From Rhodanobacteraceae bacterium (lineage in GTDB: Bacteria > Pseudomonadota > Gammaproteobacteria > Xanthomonadales > Ahniellaceae): 64,000 bases of DNA. The notes beneath the pieces were generated by a model, which saw only the letters and a list, made by a program, of their open reading frames with translations, did not search any database and had not been told where the DNA came from. Shown piece by piece: positions 1 through 9,915 of this stretch. The stretch covers positions 1 to 64,000 of the forward strand of contig JADJFT010000002.1 in the NCBI GenBank assembly GCA_016708465.1. The letters are read 5' to 3'. Within the stretch, counting starts at the first letter, position 1; the number at the start of each line of letters is the position of its first letter. A program made the translations under genes and the position numbers.

Positions 1-1126
1 GGAGAGCGCGCGGTCGAATCCGCAAAGAATCGACTTCTTATGAGAGGTGGCTTCGGTGGTCGACTGAAGCAGTTCAACAAGAGCTTGGTCGAACTCCGCA
101 CCGCCTGCTTCGGCGTCGTTGCATCGCTGTCGGGCTGCCGTATCCATGAGATTGCCCACCTGGAGACTGCCGCGTACTACACCGAAGATGATGATGGCGA
201 GGTCCTTTGCCTGGATGAAGTCGCGAAGTTTGAAGACAGACGCAGGGAATACCGAATGGATGATTCCCGAGGCAGCGGTGACAGCACTCAAGGCGATGGA
301 TCGATGGGCTGTGCCCTATCAGGCGCAGATTGGCATCGAGCTTGCACAGCGCCGCCAAACGAACCCGTCTGATCCAGAAATAGCAGAGGCGCTGCGACAT
401 GCGCGCGCCATATTCCTGGGCCTTGATTTCAAAAAGGACAATCAGATCCGGACGCTATCGGCGTCGGCCTGGAATTTCGTTTTGAACAGATTTGCTCGGA
501 AGCATCAGATCCAAATGGAAGTTCTCAACCCATCAGTTTCGCCGCAAGTTTGCCAACCACGCAGCTCGCAGCGTTTTCGGTGACCTGCGCTATCTCAAGG
601 AGCATTTCAAGCACTGGTCCTTCGATATGACATTGGGCTATGCGCTCAACGAGTCACAGGAAATAGCGTTGTACGCCGAAATTCAAGACGAGCTCGACGA
701 CATCAAGGAGGGTGTAGTCGAGCGGCTTCAGCCGAACACGCCACTGGCGGGCGGGCTCGGCGCCAACCTGGTGGCCTGGCGTGGCAACCACGACGTCACG
801 TTGTTCAAGAGCCATGCGCACATGGTGCGATCACTCTCAGAGAGTGTCGCTGTCCGCAGCAATGGTCATGCGTGGTGCACCGCCGACCAAGGCCATTTAT
901 GCATTGGCAGCGGCGGTCTCGATCGCACGCGTTGCACCGACTGCGATCACGCGGTGATCGGATCGATCCACGCGCGCATGTATCAAGGCCTCTATGACCA
1001 GCTCAAGGAGGTGCTCGACTGCAACGATATCGGCGAGGGGGCTTGGCCCGTGTGCGGCGTGATCTGTCGCGTTGCAGGGACGTGCTTTGCTCACTTGGGC
1101 ACGATCCGGAGGCCAAGACGGCATGA
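1..1126 (+). CDS. Tyrosine site-specific integrase, 5' partial, frameshifted
   Basis: This is a tyrosine recombinase entering from the left edge. Frame 1 is open from base 1 and carries the first catalytic Arg in SGCRIHE (about 130-160). Frame 2 covers about 250-520. Frame 3 carries the HxxR box THQFRRKFANHA (about 520), the HFKHWS motif (about 605) and the nucleophile region MTLGYALN (about 635). A Cys/His-rich tail (HAWC...C...TRCTDC, about 865-940) resembles a zinc knuckle. After a G5 run at 1037-1041 the reading moves to frame 2, ending LGHDPEAKTA with TGA at 1124-1126. Three shifts in one gene with all catalytic boxes kept suggests read errors. The stop overlaps the next ATG (ATGA), so the two genes are translationally coupled. 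It resembles the integrases of Tn554-like elements; exact family unproven. Confidence 0.75.
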
Positions 1127-1532
1127 GCGAAAAGCGACTTTCCAACGACGAGCGCGGAAAGCAGTTGCGGCTCGCCATCAGCCGCATAACCCGTGGCCGG
1201 GCGCGTACCAAGGAAACTAAGTTGAGTATCGCTTCAGTTGCGCGCGAGGCGGGCGTGAGCACTGCGCTGATCCACAACTATCATTCGGACATCGCCGAGG
1301 AGATTCGCGACGCAATGGGACGCTCCAGTCGTGCGCAGCGGGATGCAAAGCACCGACCTGAAGGACGAGCGCGAATCGAGAGCTGCGCGCCGAGAACCTA
1401 TCTCTCAAAGATCAGGTGGCACGACTCGCTTCGATCAATTCGGTGCTGGTCAGCGACAATCGTGAGCTCAAAGCGCGCGTCAGTGATCCCAAGGTTTCGG
1501 ATATTGGGTCCAAGAGGACAGGCAGCGATTGA
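1123..1532 (+). CDS. Small HTH plus coiled-coil partner of the integrase (TnpC-like), frameshifted
   Basis: About 136 residues after correction. The N-terminal half contains a TetR-type helix-turn-helix (SIASVAREAGVSTALIHNYH). After a shift near 1330-1390 the C-terminal half reads as a leucine-zipper-like coiled coil (ENLSLKDQVARLASINSVLV, then DNRELKARV) and stops at 1530-1532. It overlaps the integrase stop by four bases. Small DNA-binding, coiled-coil proteins encoded directly after tyrosine integrases are known in Tn554-like elements, where TnpC influences transposition. That role here is inferred from position and architecture. The uncorrected frame runs to 1728 but loses the coiled-coil pattern. 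Confidence 0.65.
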
Positions 1533-1720
1533 CCGTCCTCTGGCTGGGCCCGCTAACGCGAACTATGATCGACTCGACGCCCCGAACCAGGCTTCTTTCG
1601 GTGTTGATCGCAGATCAGATCGCCGAATGCGAGCTGACACCGGTCGCAGGTGCGACAATCACCTTTCAGCGGGCATTCCGTCCGACAATGGGCGTAAACA
1701 CCTACCTCAAGGAGACTTCT

Positions 1721-2115
1721 GTGAATAAGACATTGATGGCTGCCATTTCGGTCTTGGCGATGTCATCGGCGATCGCCGGTGACACTACGTTCCTCATGCC
1801 CGCGCAAGACTCTGCGCCAGTGACGGTTTGCGACGTTGGGAAGGCCGCGAATCCGCAGCCAACTGATGTGCTGGGCTCGTTTCCTTCAGACGCCGCCGGT
1901 ACCGTCATGGTGTTCACCAGAGACAATGCACGGAGTCTCGTCTCGAATATCGGTCGAGCGATTGCACACAATCCCAACATCACGAAGGATTCCCGGTGGA
2001 ATCCCAACTGGGCGACCATTGTCTACTGGCAAACAGCGGCCACTTGCGGCCTGGGATCGTCGGAAAAGGCTACACCGACGGCGAAAATGAAACGCTCCAA
2101 CGTTGCTCGTATTGA
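1721..2115 (+). CDS. Small secreted hypothetical protein, one frameshift
   Basis: GTG start at 1721 is chosen because AAGGAGA lies about 6 bases upstream and it opens a clear signal peptide (MNKTLMAAISVLAMSSAIAG, cleavage probably after AIAG). The mature part reads DTTFLMPAQDSAPVTVCDVG and later NPNITKDSRWNPNWATIVYW. Near 2025 the frame appears to shift by one base, giving LANSGHLRPGIVGKGYTDGE and a natural end RCSY with TGA at 2113-2115. Without correction the frame reaches 2200 with an unconvincing Arg-rich tail. About 130 residues; no family recognised. It follows the integrase pair by 190 bases and may be cargo or the first chromosomal gene. Confidence 0.5.
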
Positions 2116-2521
2116 CCAATGCGAAGCACTCAGATTGGCGCAGCCCGGCGACGAGAATAGGTTGGGCCGACCGGCACGCCCACGTCGTCGAGAATGGTGA
2201 AGCGAACGACAACCTGGATTGAATGACCGAGCTGGCGCGCCCAAGCACCGAGTTGGATGCTCGCCACAGTGAGTTGACGGATATCAGCCGGCCGCGGCCG
2301 CCGCCAGTCAGCGGCGGTCCGCGGCGCTCCTGAACTCGGACCGGTTGGTTTCGCAGGGATAGTTGGGCCGTAGCGCAATGCGACTTGCGATATTTCGCAT
2401 GGCAAACCTGGCGAGCGGCTTCGCGCTTGCGCGGTTTCGCCTGAGAATTCGGCAGAGTTTCGCATGCGAAACTTCGCAACAGTGTTGTGCCAGACGCGAA
2501 TTCGCTCGGTCACATCTGGAT
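2116..2521. other. Non-coding stretch with GC-rich inverted repeats
   Basis: No frame here looks like a protein on either strand. The stretch includes a GC-rich self-complementary patch (about 2287-2330, CGGCCGCGGCCGCC near CGGCGGTCCGCGGCG) and the 18-bp palindrome listed separately. It lies downstream of the XRE regulator on the minus strand and may hold its terminator and/or an element boundary. Confidence 0.4.
2456..2473. promoter_or_regulatory. 18-bp perfect palindrome
   Basis: AGTTTCGCATGCGAAACT is a perfect inverted repeat, 49 bases past the stop of the XRE gene on the minus strand. The related motif TTTCGCATGG occurs at 2392-2401. This suits a dimeric DNA-binding protein site or a recombination site. 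No function is shown. Confidence 0.4.
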
Positions 2522-2874
2522 TTAACGCGCGGCGAGAAATCGCTTTAGCGTTTTCGATGATCGAAACGCGAGAATCCACGCCAACGCATCATCGCCGCAA
2601 TAGAGGTACGCGACCGGAACCCCGAGCACCTGAGCGAGCCTCGTCGCTGTCTCGTATTTCGGCGTGTGTCGACCCTGCTCGTACTGGTTGATGCGAGCGC
2701 TCGATACGCTCCGGATCTGCCGGATCGAATCCCAAGCTCTGCCTGGGAAAGACCAACGATCTCCCGACGAGCACGCAGCCGACGCGGAAATGGATTTTCG
2801 ATGGCTCGACGCACCGACGCAGGGATCGCGAGGTCACCCCCATAAGCGTGAGTTGCGGTTCTTCCGCCGAACAC
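2522..2874 (-). CDS. XRE-family HTH transcriptional regulator, frameshifted
   Basis: Reconstructed from two frames. The first gives PASVRRAIENPFPRRLRARR then EIVGLSQAELG (first half of an XRE HTH). After a shift near 2725-2745 a second frame gives ARINQYEQGRHTPKYETATR, LAQVLGVPVAYLYCGDD and a C-terminus ending KRFLAAR at 2522. This matches the canonical HTH_3 pattern (SQxELG...IxxYExGxxxPxxxTxxxLAxxLxVP). The start is uncertain: GTG at 2874 lies inside the palindromic operator, and a later start before PASVRRA is possible. About 105 residues. Divergent from the next gene, which suggests autoregulation of both. Confidence 0.7.
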
Positions 2875-2890
2875 TAAGAATTACTTAGTG
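2872..2890. promoter_or_regulatory. Palindromic operator between divergent genes
   Basis: CACTAAG-AATTA-CTTAGTG is a perfect 7-bp inverted repeat with an AT-only 5-base spacer. It sits exactly between the XRE regulator (minus) and the hypothetical gene (plus, ATG at 2903). Position, symmetry and the neighbouring XRE repressor make it a likely binding site of that regulator. Confidence 0.6.
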
Positions 2891-2902
2891 CCTGAGGTGC
2901 CC

Positions 2903-3860
2903 ATGTCCGAGAACGAACGTGTTGATGTCGCTGCGCCTGGCACGTGGGAGGCGTTGACGCTGCTCGGCCTGATGCGCAGCCGAACTGAATATCGGCCGGT
3001 CGGGCCGACTGACGAATTCACACTGGAAGCCATGCGCGACCTGGCGGCGCTCGATCTAATTGAGGTGCCGTGGCCGTCCCTCCATTGGCCCGAGAACGTC
3101 ACCGGGGATCACACGACCTATGAACGCTTCGGCTGGCGTTTGGCCGTTCCTCGTGCGAGCGAGGGAATCATCGCGCTCCTCGAGGCTGCGCTGCTCGAAT
3201 CCCAAACTGATCCCGGTCGAAGCAGCCAATGGGTGAAAATCTGGCAGCGACTTGCCGCCGCCGAGAGCATCGGCTTTCTCGGTCATCAACTGGATCAGCT
3301 CTCCATGCCCTGGCAATGGCGTCAGGACGCGACAGCGCCTCCTCACCGCAATGGCCACCTGCCGGCCGGTGTCCGAGATTCGATACTCCGTCTGGGCGGC
3401 CGCGCGTGCGGGCTCAGCGGCCTTCATGCGCACGCGTGGCGACGAACGACAGGTCCGAGATGTGATCGTGAGGGAGTTGATTCAAAGACCGCTGCTCGCC
3501 AAGCGCGGAAATTGGGAACTTAAGGGGTTCCAACCAAAGCAGAAGGAGCCGTTTAGCCTCGTCGGCGGGGCGTTCGCTTCAATGACCTTCGCCGATCCAA
3601 TGAGCTATGGACACGCACACCCTCTGTTGCGGCACTCGCAGACGGTGGCGTTCGCCCTGAGTAGAGGGCGCGAGAAGCCGGCCCTAGCCGCAGTCACCAG
3701 TACTCGATTTTTCGCTCTTGGAGCGAACCGCAAGTCTTGTCCGACTCGTCTGCACGCAGAGACTTACAAGAACTGCTGCGAATCCAATTACCGCGGTCAT
3801 CATCCTCGTACGAGAATCTGGTGGTCGTACCGCCCATTTCATCCGACAGGGGTTGATTGA
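2903..3860 (+). CDS. Hypothetical protein paired with XRE regulator, frameshifted
   Basis: Starts ATG at 2903 (MSENERVDVAAPGTWEALTL), 12 bases after the palindromic operator. The first frame, with AMRDLAALDLIEVPWPSLHW, runs to about 3300. The reading then continues in another frame as LTAMATCRPVSEIRYSVWAA followed by ARAGSAAFMRTRGDERQVRD and VIVRELIQRPLLAKRGNWEL. I recall comparable proteins encoded beside XRE genes in Xanthomonadales, with LIE(A/V)PWP near the N-terminus, but no function is known to me. The 3' end is uncertain: the open frame reaches 3860 and overlaps the convergent gene, so the true stop is probably before about 3690 after one more correction. No signal peptide or membrane segment. 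Confidence 0.5.
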
Positions 3861-4577
3861 AGTACGCGAACCAATTCATGATCCGACGACCCTTCGAATC
3901 GTAGCCATTCACCTCTCCGACTCCGCTGCGATCGCCGTCGATGCGACGCTCAATCGTCATCCACGTGCCGTCCTTGCCGTTTCGGCGCTCGCAACGGTAT
4001 GCGAGCTTCTGTTGAGAGGCCTGCACTGTGGCGTTGCCTTGACCGACGTTGAGCATCATGTCGTCCCACGACTCCAGCAAGACGCGAAGCCCATTCTCGA
4101 AAGTATGCCTTTGGCGGTATTTCCACTTGTGGGTGAACACGATTTGCCCGCCCGGCTGTCGCGAAATATCGTAGGCGAACACGAGTTCATTGCGCTCTGA
4201 AACGTCTTTCAATTCGATGATGTAGCCGTCGCCGTCACGGCGATATTCCGTGCGCCGCTTCCCATCCATTGGACTGTCTGTTCGTGATGCGGATGGCAAG
4301 CGTTGGTCGCCACGTACTCGTACTCCGTTACATAGGAACTGTACGGAGCTCGACTGGAGTGCTGAGAAACGCGGCCGGTCCGATCGAACGTATAGGTGTC
4401 ATCTCCAACGATCAATGTTCGAATGGTCGCCGTACGCGTCGGCTTCAATATGTCGAGACGTGCAGTTGGATCTCGCTGAAACTCATCCTTGAACATGCAT
4501 CCCAACGCCTGGGTTGGCTTTGGCGTCAACGCCAAGACGGCCAGCAGAGTTCCAATTGTCGATTGTCCAATTTTCAC
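3694..4577 (-). CDS. Secreted YD/RHS-like hypothetical protein, one frameshift
   Basis: Begins with a signal peptide (MKIGQSTIGTLLAVLALTPK...TQALG) followed by CMFKDEFQRD. A single shift at the GGG near 4267 joins the N-terminal frame (DTYTFDRTGRVSQHSSRAPY) to the C-terminal frame (GKRRTEYRRDGDGYIIELKD). The remainder has short Tyr/Asp motifs such as YDSKGRRIMNWFAYF and FSYEDDDRGNW, loosely resembling YD repeats of RHS-type or cell-wall-associated proteins, but no full repeat array. It ends EERKIEYW-like (QERKIEYW) at 3694. About 294 residues, probably periplasmic or surface-exposed. Function unknown. Confidence 0.6.
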
Positions 4578-4861
4578 GCGCGTCTCCCCGGCCCGGACGG
4601 CCGCCGATTTGTTTCACCCAAGTGTTGATGGCCGGCTGGCGTCTCGGCCTGCAATCCCCATACATGAAAGCTTAGTATGGTGACCGGCAATTTCAAGGGT
4701 TACCGAATCGAGGAATGGTGCTCCTGCGTTCCGATCGGAGTGTGATGCGATAGAACCCTTGCCGGCCGTCTGCGAAATTTCTTAGGCCGCGACTGGACAT
4801 TTTCTGATTTCGGACGCGCCGTGCGCCTGATACCGTCGTATACGAAGCATTGGAGGATGTG

Positions 4862-5904
4862 ATGGCCGCAAGCAACGTGAAGTTCAGTCAGCTCTGTTTT
4901 GCAATCCTGGCCTTGGTTTGTTTCATCGCAGGTCAGCGCAGCGGAATCGTGTGGCGTCAATCTGACGTTGATGCAATCGAGCTTCCGAGGCCGGCGAGCA
5001 GCCAATCAACGCCGAGCTGCCACCCGACGGCGCGCCGCTGACGTTGGCGGTGACGTACCCCTCCCGATGGGATAACAGTCGGCGCGCCGACATTCAGGCG
5101 TACGGCACCGTGATTGGCCCGCCCAATCTGGGAGTTTCAATCAACGAGAAGGCCGTTGCGATACGCAACGCGTCCCACTTCACGACGCAACTGATTCGCG
5201 CTGACGGCGGGTGCCAGCCTGCTCAGCATCGTTGCAACCACGCAAGATGGCGCTACCCAGACCATTGTGCGCAACGTCACGTACGATCCGGGCCTGGGAA
5301 GACGTGCGATTCGTTGGCAAGACTGCCGGCGACTTCTCGCCGGTCCGAATCGGATTTGATCTCACTACCCGATTCCCCGCTGGCCAGAATCAGATTGCGC
5401 GCACCCAGATCGACTTCAACGGCGACGGCACATTTGATGTCGACACCGTCAGCCCTCCGGCCACAATTGAGAGCGACTACGCCGTCGCCGGTGTGTACCT
5501 GGCGCGCGCCAGAGTCACGTTCGACGACGGCAGCATGGTTACCGTGCCGGTGGAGCGAGAGGCGACATTTCGCATCCAGACTCACTTGTTGGCGTACACG
5601 CGCGAAGTCGTGTGCAAGCTGTACTACGACATGAAGCACCGACTGCAAGCAAACAACATCATGAGCGCACTGAACACCGTCGCAGCTTCAAAGCGCCGGG
5701 TTCCAGTCGATCTGGAATTCACTTGGCGCCAATCTGCCCACCGTTGCCGGTGAGTTGGGCGACTTGGTCCAGGGCCAGCTGTCGAGTGCCAGCGCAGAAC
5801 TCGTGATGGCTATGCCGAAACCCGGCATGCCCGGCAGTTTCATTGGGTATCCGGTGCTGTTCGCGCGTGACGCCACGGGTGTCTGGCGCGTGATTGCACT
5901 TTGA
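4862..5904 (+). CDS. Secreted protein with PKD-like calcium-rich segment, multiply frameshifted
   Basis: ATG at 4862 follows GGAGG at 4852 and opens a signal peptide (MAASNVKFSQLCFAILALVC). The reading then passes through several frames: AVTYPSRWDNSRRADIQAYG (about 5044), LLSIVATTQDGATQTIVRNV (about 5215), FPAGQNQIARTQIDFNGDGT...DVD (about 5370-5440), and finally SIWNSLGANLPTVAGELGDL to GVWRVIAL with TGA at 5902-5904. The FNGDGTFDVDT segment within a beta-strand-rich region resembles PKD-type or Ca-binding Ig-like domains of secreted adhesins and enzymes. At least four shifts. About 345 residues when corrected. First member of a three-gene secreted cassette; function unknown. Confidence 0.6.
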
Positions 5905-5917
5905 GGGGGTCGCCAGA

Positions 5918-6900
5918 ATGAGTACGAAAGCATGCTTGCGTTTACTCCCACTCTTGTTCGCGATGAACGCGCGGCCTGCCATTGCGATCTTGTCGTCAAC
6001 GGCAATGCCGCGACACGCGCCGCGAAAGTGATCCGCCGCTGACCGCCAAGTGGCAAGTGTTCGATGCTGGTGAGAAACCCATCGAGGGTGCCTGGATTAG
6101 CTTTCTTTGGTATGGCAAGGCCGACAAACGCGGCGTCACGACCTGTGTAGGCAGTGCGATCGGGCGCACCAACAAAGACGGTGTGTTTCAAGACACCGCA
6201 GCGGACGGTAGTTGGCGCATGGATACGCCCGCGATGATCTACGTCCCAGGGTATGAGCAGCTGCAGTATCACCCTCGGCGACCGGACGCCGAACACGTCA
6301 CGGCCTTCGTGGAGATTCCTCCCTCGCGCGCACAGCCCTACCGCCTGGTTCCAGCGACTTGAATCCTTGGGCTACAAATACGTTGACGAAGGCGGAACTA
6401 CCACCTACTACGAGAAGGTGCTGCCCAATCGAATCGGCATTCCAGCCATCTTCAACAAGGCAGTAGAGGATGGAGGCCGGAAGGAATTCTGGGTCACCAC
6501 GCGATCGCTGCCGGAGTACGCGAATCGCGACGCCGTGGGAGCGAGTTGCGGCAAACCTGGAGCCCGCGACGTTGGCTTCGACGACCCAGCCGTCGCAATG
6601 ATCGACAAGCAGCGGGGCTTGGGAGCGTTTCGATACATCTGCGATCCGCAATGGGACAGTGTGCCGTCCGACTACACGCAAACTGATTCGTATCTGTTCG
6701 TTTCGAAAGCCTTGTGGCTCCTTCCGGATTTGGTGACAGCCCAGAAGGACGTGATGGGCGTGCTTCCGCAGTACATGGCCGACGTTGGAATTCGATCGTC
6801 CAACATTCGAGCTTTGACGAAAGAGGAACGCCAAACATTTTGCGCTTGGATCGAGCCACATGCCCGCACCGTTGTCGAATCCCTCTCTGAGAGGAAATAG
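5918..6900 (+). CDS. Secreted hypothetical protein, second gene of cassette, frameshifted
   Basis: ATG at 5918, 13 bases after the previous stop, with a signal peptide (MSTKACLRLLPLLFAMNARP). The frame shifts near 5970-6030 into PPLTAKWQVFDAGEKPIEGA, continues to the PSRAQPYRLV region near 6340, and shifts again into FQRLESLGYKYVDEGGTTTY. It ends VESLSERK at 6900, only two bases before the next ATG. The N-terminal half (KPIEGAWISFLWYGKADKRG...TNKDGVFQDT) looks like a carboxypeptidase-regulatory or Ig-like beta-sandwich. About 325 residues. Cotranscription with the flanking genes is very likely; function unknown. Confidence 0.6.
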
Positions 6901-6902
6901 CC

Positions 6903-9610
6903 ATGCGCAAACTGATTCTCACTGCTTTCTTTGCGCCAGCCGTCGCAGCTCTAGAAGTTGACACGCACGGGCTGGAAACGCAGACGGCGTTCAATCGCTC
7001 CGTGCTGACGACCGACAGCGCACTGCTGCAGCAGCTCGGCAGCCGCCTGATTGTCCCGTCCATACGATGTTCCTGGATTGGCAGCATGCGGTGTTTCGGG
7101 AGCCAACCCCACTCGCGACGCCTACGTGGATGCACGCGGCGCATGGCTATCAACGCTGCCCGCGCCGGATATTGGCAGTGTCTATTTCCGCTGCCCGACA
7201 TTGTTCGAACGCCGCATCATGCCGGTGAACTACTCAGGGCGCATTCCCACACCACCGGCCCTCGGCAATACGCCTCAACTGCGCATGGAAGCGTGGCTGA
7301 TGCGCGGAGTCATCCGCGAAGATGATTTGAATCCCTCGAGCTACGCCGATCCGAACGATCGACCCGATTCGGACCCTTGGGGTGATCTCGACCGACCGCG
7401 TTACCACTTCTACAGTCCGGTTACGAATTCGTCAGACGGTCTACTTACGTTGAGTGCATTGCCGTGGGCATTCGGTGTCGCCGATCCATTTGCCGCAAGT
7501 CCGGCGCCCGATACGAACCGCATCAACCACTTCAGCTACGCCGATGCGACGCGCGATCTATTTCTTGCGCTGACCTACAAGCAAGACGAACCTGTGAACC
7601 AGGTGAAGAGTCGAGCTGACGCCGCCGTACGTCTCTCGTTGTTCGCCGGCACGCTGAAATCGCTCGGGCATGTTATTCACCTATTGCAGGATACGAGCAG
7701 CACTGCATGCCCGTGGCGGGGCACACAATTACGTGTGCCGCGGCTTCTACTTTCAATCAGGACGTCGCCAATCAGACCTATGAACTTCACCAACTATCCG
7801 GGTGACGAGCGCCTACAACCAGCAAGTTCTGCAGGCAGGTAGTAGGGACTTCTACATCGCCACCAATGCCTGTGAGGAAAAGCAATGGCTCGACATGTTT
7901 GATGATGGAGGTGCGCGGCCGGCGCCCTCTTCGCTCCCGTTTCAATCAACCACCTATCCGATTCCGTCGTTCAGCCTCGCTCGAGAATTTTTCACCACGC
8001 GAGCGGCGAACGATCCAACTGATCCAGCTTCGTTGCCACTCGCGACGCTGAATGCGCGCGCCGGATTGGCCGACTATTCCAATCGCGGATTCTTCACGCA
8101 AGACAATCAGCAAGGTCACTACCAGAGTCCACCCTCGATCAACGATCCGAGCATGGTTATCGGTCCAGTCGGAGCGCCGATCAGCGTACCGGGCTTGGGC
8201 GAGTTGGAACTGCGCGCGGTGTATTGGAAAGTTCCGGACGTCGTGAGTCCCACCTTTCCCGATCCTGGTCTGGATGCGCAAGGTCGCGCGCCAATCGCGT
8301 CGGCAAGCTTTTGGTCCACCCATGGCGTTTCAGGTTTGCTGCCGCACCTGTCGCTCGCTAACTACACGCAGATGGGCGACATGTGGGTCCACGGGCGATA
8401 GCGTACAGCGCAGGGCTGATCAACTACCCCTTCCGCGGAAAGCTCGGTCACTCCCACCGCTCAGAACGCATTCGCCGTGCTCAATCAAGGCGAGACGCAC
8501 GGAGGGTCGATGCGGAGGTTATCCGCGCCGGCTCAATGGCACCATCTTCGGTTTCGAGAAGGTGCGATTGAAGGTTCGGAATGTGTCGGATGCAATCACC
8601 GAGTCTGGTCCGGTGACTCCGGTAATACCTCAGACTTCAGGTAGCGGCACTCTGGTTGCGGTGGCGCGCTATCACCGCAACGCCTGCTACAAGCCAGACA
8701 TGACTGGCGAGCGCGTGCGAGGCTACGCAGCACCTCCGGGCATCGGCACAATTGTCGAACCGACGTGCACTGGCGCGACGCCTGTTCGAACCGACTATCA
8801 GGAGATCTCCATTTCGGCGCCGTTGACGATCGCGAGCGCCGCTGATCTGCCTGGCGGCGAAGGCGTGGGTGGGCCTGCCGCGGCTGTCGAGAAGATGTTC
8901 GACTTCAGTGCCGATCCGATTCAGTCAACGCAACCGATTTGTTCATCCAAGTCGTGTATCGCGGCCCGGCTTTAGCGACGAGGTGGATGGGATTGCAGTG
9001 GGCAACTACGACGTTCGAGAGCCGTCGTTCATTGGTATCTACAACAACACGGACTACTACTGGAACGGCACGGTCACGCAGTGGCTGGGCCACTTCGGAT
9101 CGCAATTCCCTTGGCAGAATGCGGACTACGTTCGAGTTTGCACCGGCTCGAGCACAGAGAGCCGGTGGGCGTACCACGCAGAACCGGTAGCCGGTTTCCC
9201 GCCGCTCGGCATCCCGAGCCCCGATCGGTGATTCGCCTCGCGGTCATTTCCTTGAAATGGCGCACTACGAACGTTCGCCGTGCGCGTCACGCCTGTCATG
9301 GCTGATGCCCTCGACGCTTTTCAGCGCAGCTTCTTCACCCCTGCGTCGCAGAAGCAGGCAAACAAAGAGCTGATCGATGCGGCGGTGATGAACGCGCCGC
9401 AGTTCTGTACTCAAACGGCGCCGACCGGCTCACGTACTGGTGTGACGACCCGATCAGCAAGCGTCGCGGACTCGCGCTCGGACTGCATCGTGGTCGCTGG
9501 CGTTTACGACGACTGGATTTGGAAACACGGGCGGTGATGTCGATGCACAGCCGCTCCCTCAATTTGCTGGGCTGCGGCTGACGGCGACGGGCACCGTGAA
9601 GTGGGAATGA
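6903..9610 (+). CDS. Large secreted protein with phospholipase C/S1-P1-like His-Asp cluster, heavily frameshifted
   Basis: ATG at 6903 with a short signal peptide (MRKLILTAFFAPAVAAL). The coding signal continues to a stop at 9608-9610 (last residues LRLTATGTVKWE), about 900 residues after correction, with at least eight one-base shifts (near 7060, 7700, 7780, 8395, 8510, 8960, 9230 and 9440-9500). Near 7660-7740 the frames join into LKSLGHVIHLLQDTS...HARGGAHNYVCRGF. An H-x3-QD-x-S motif followed by clustered His recalls the metal-binding core of zinc-dependent phospholipase C/S1-P1 nucleases. The rest is rich in Pro, Asp and Tyr and beta-like (DYYWNGTVTQWLGHFGSQFP). The enzyme assignment is inference from a short motif. 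Confidence 0.55.
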
Positions 9611-9915
9611 CGCGACGCTCGTGGCGTGTCCACCACCGCAAACGGCGGTGGCGGGTAGCGTCGAACTGATCGAACTGCTCGAGCAGGCGGCCGATGAGGG
9701 CATCTTGGTCGAGTAGGGCCGTCTTGTTGAGAGATGCTGATGACATCGCAGGTGATCTGACCTGCGATGTCGACCGCGCGTTGATGATCTGACTGTCGCC
9801 CACGGTTTCCGCCGCAATCGTTCGAGGTCTCCGCGTTTCGCTCCTTCCACATCGCAGTTGATTCACTGCGTCAGAGAACACTCCACAACAAAGCTGGGAG
9901 AATCATGGTTGAGCA
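9611..9915. other. Intergenic stretch with strong hairpin, no convincing gene
   Basis: Open frames exist on both strands, but none has a convincing start, ribosome-binding site or protein-like composition. The only clear structure is the 12-bp-arm hairpin listed at 9742-9771. Confidence 0.35.
9742..9771. repeat. Perfect hairpin with 12-bp arms
   Basis: GACATCGCAGGT and ACCTGCGATGTC flank the loop GATCTG. There is no downstream T-run, so a simple intrinsic terminator is not proven. It lies 130 bases after the three-gene secreted cassette and 145 bases before the next gene, where transcription of the cassette might end. Confidence 0.5.

Noticed and set aside
1..60. tRNA-like T-loop (GGTCGAATCC) at the left edge
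   Set aside because: No acceptor or anticodon stem can be paired, and the open integrase frame runs through it.
3694..9610. Programmed ribosomal frameshifting in the secreted genes
   Set aside because: Shifts are many, of both signs, and not at slippery heptamers with a downstream structure; the same pattern is seen in rpmB and rpmG.
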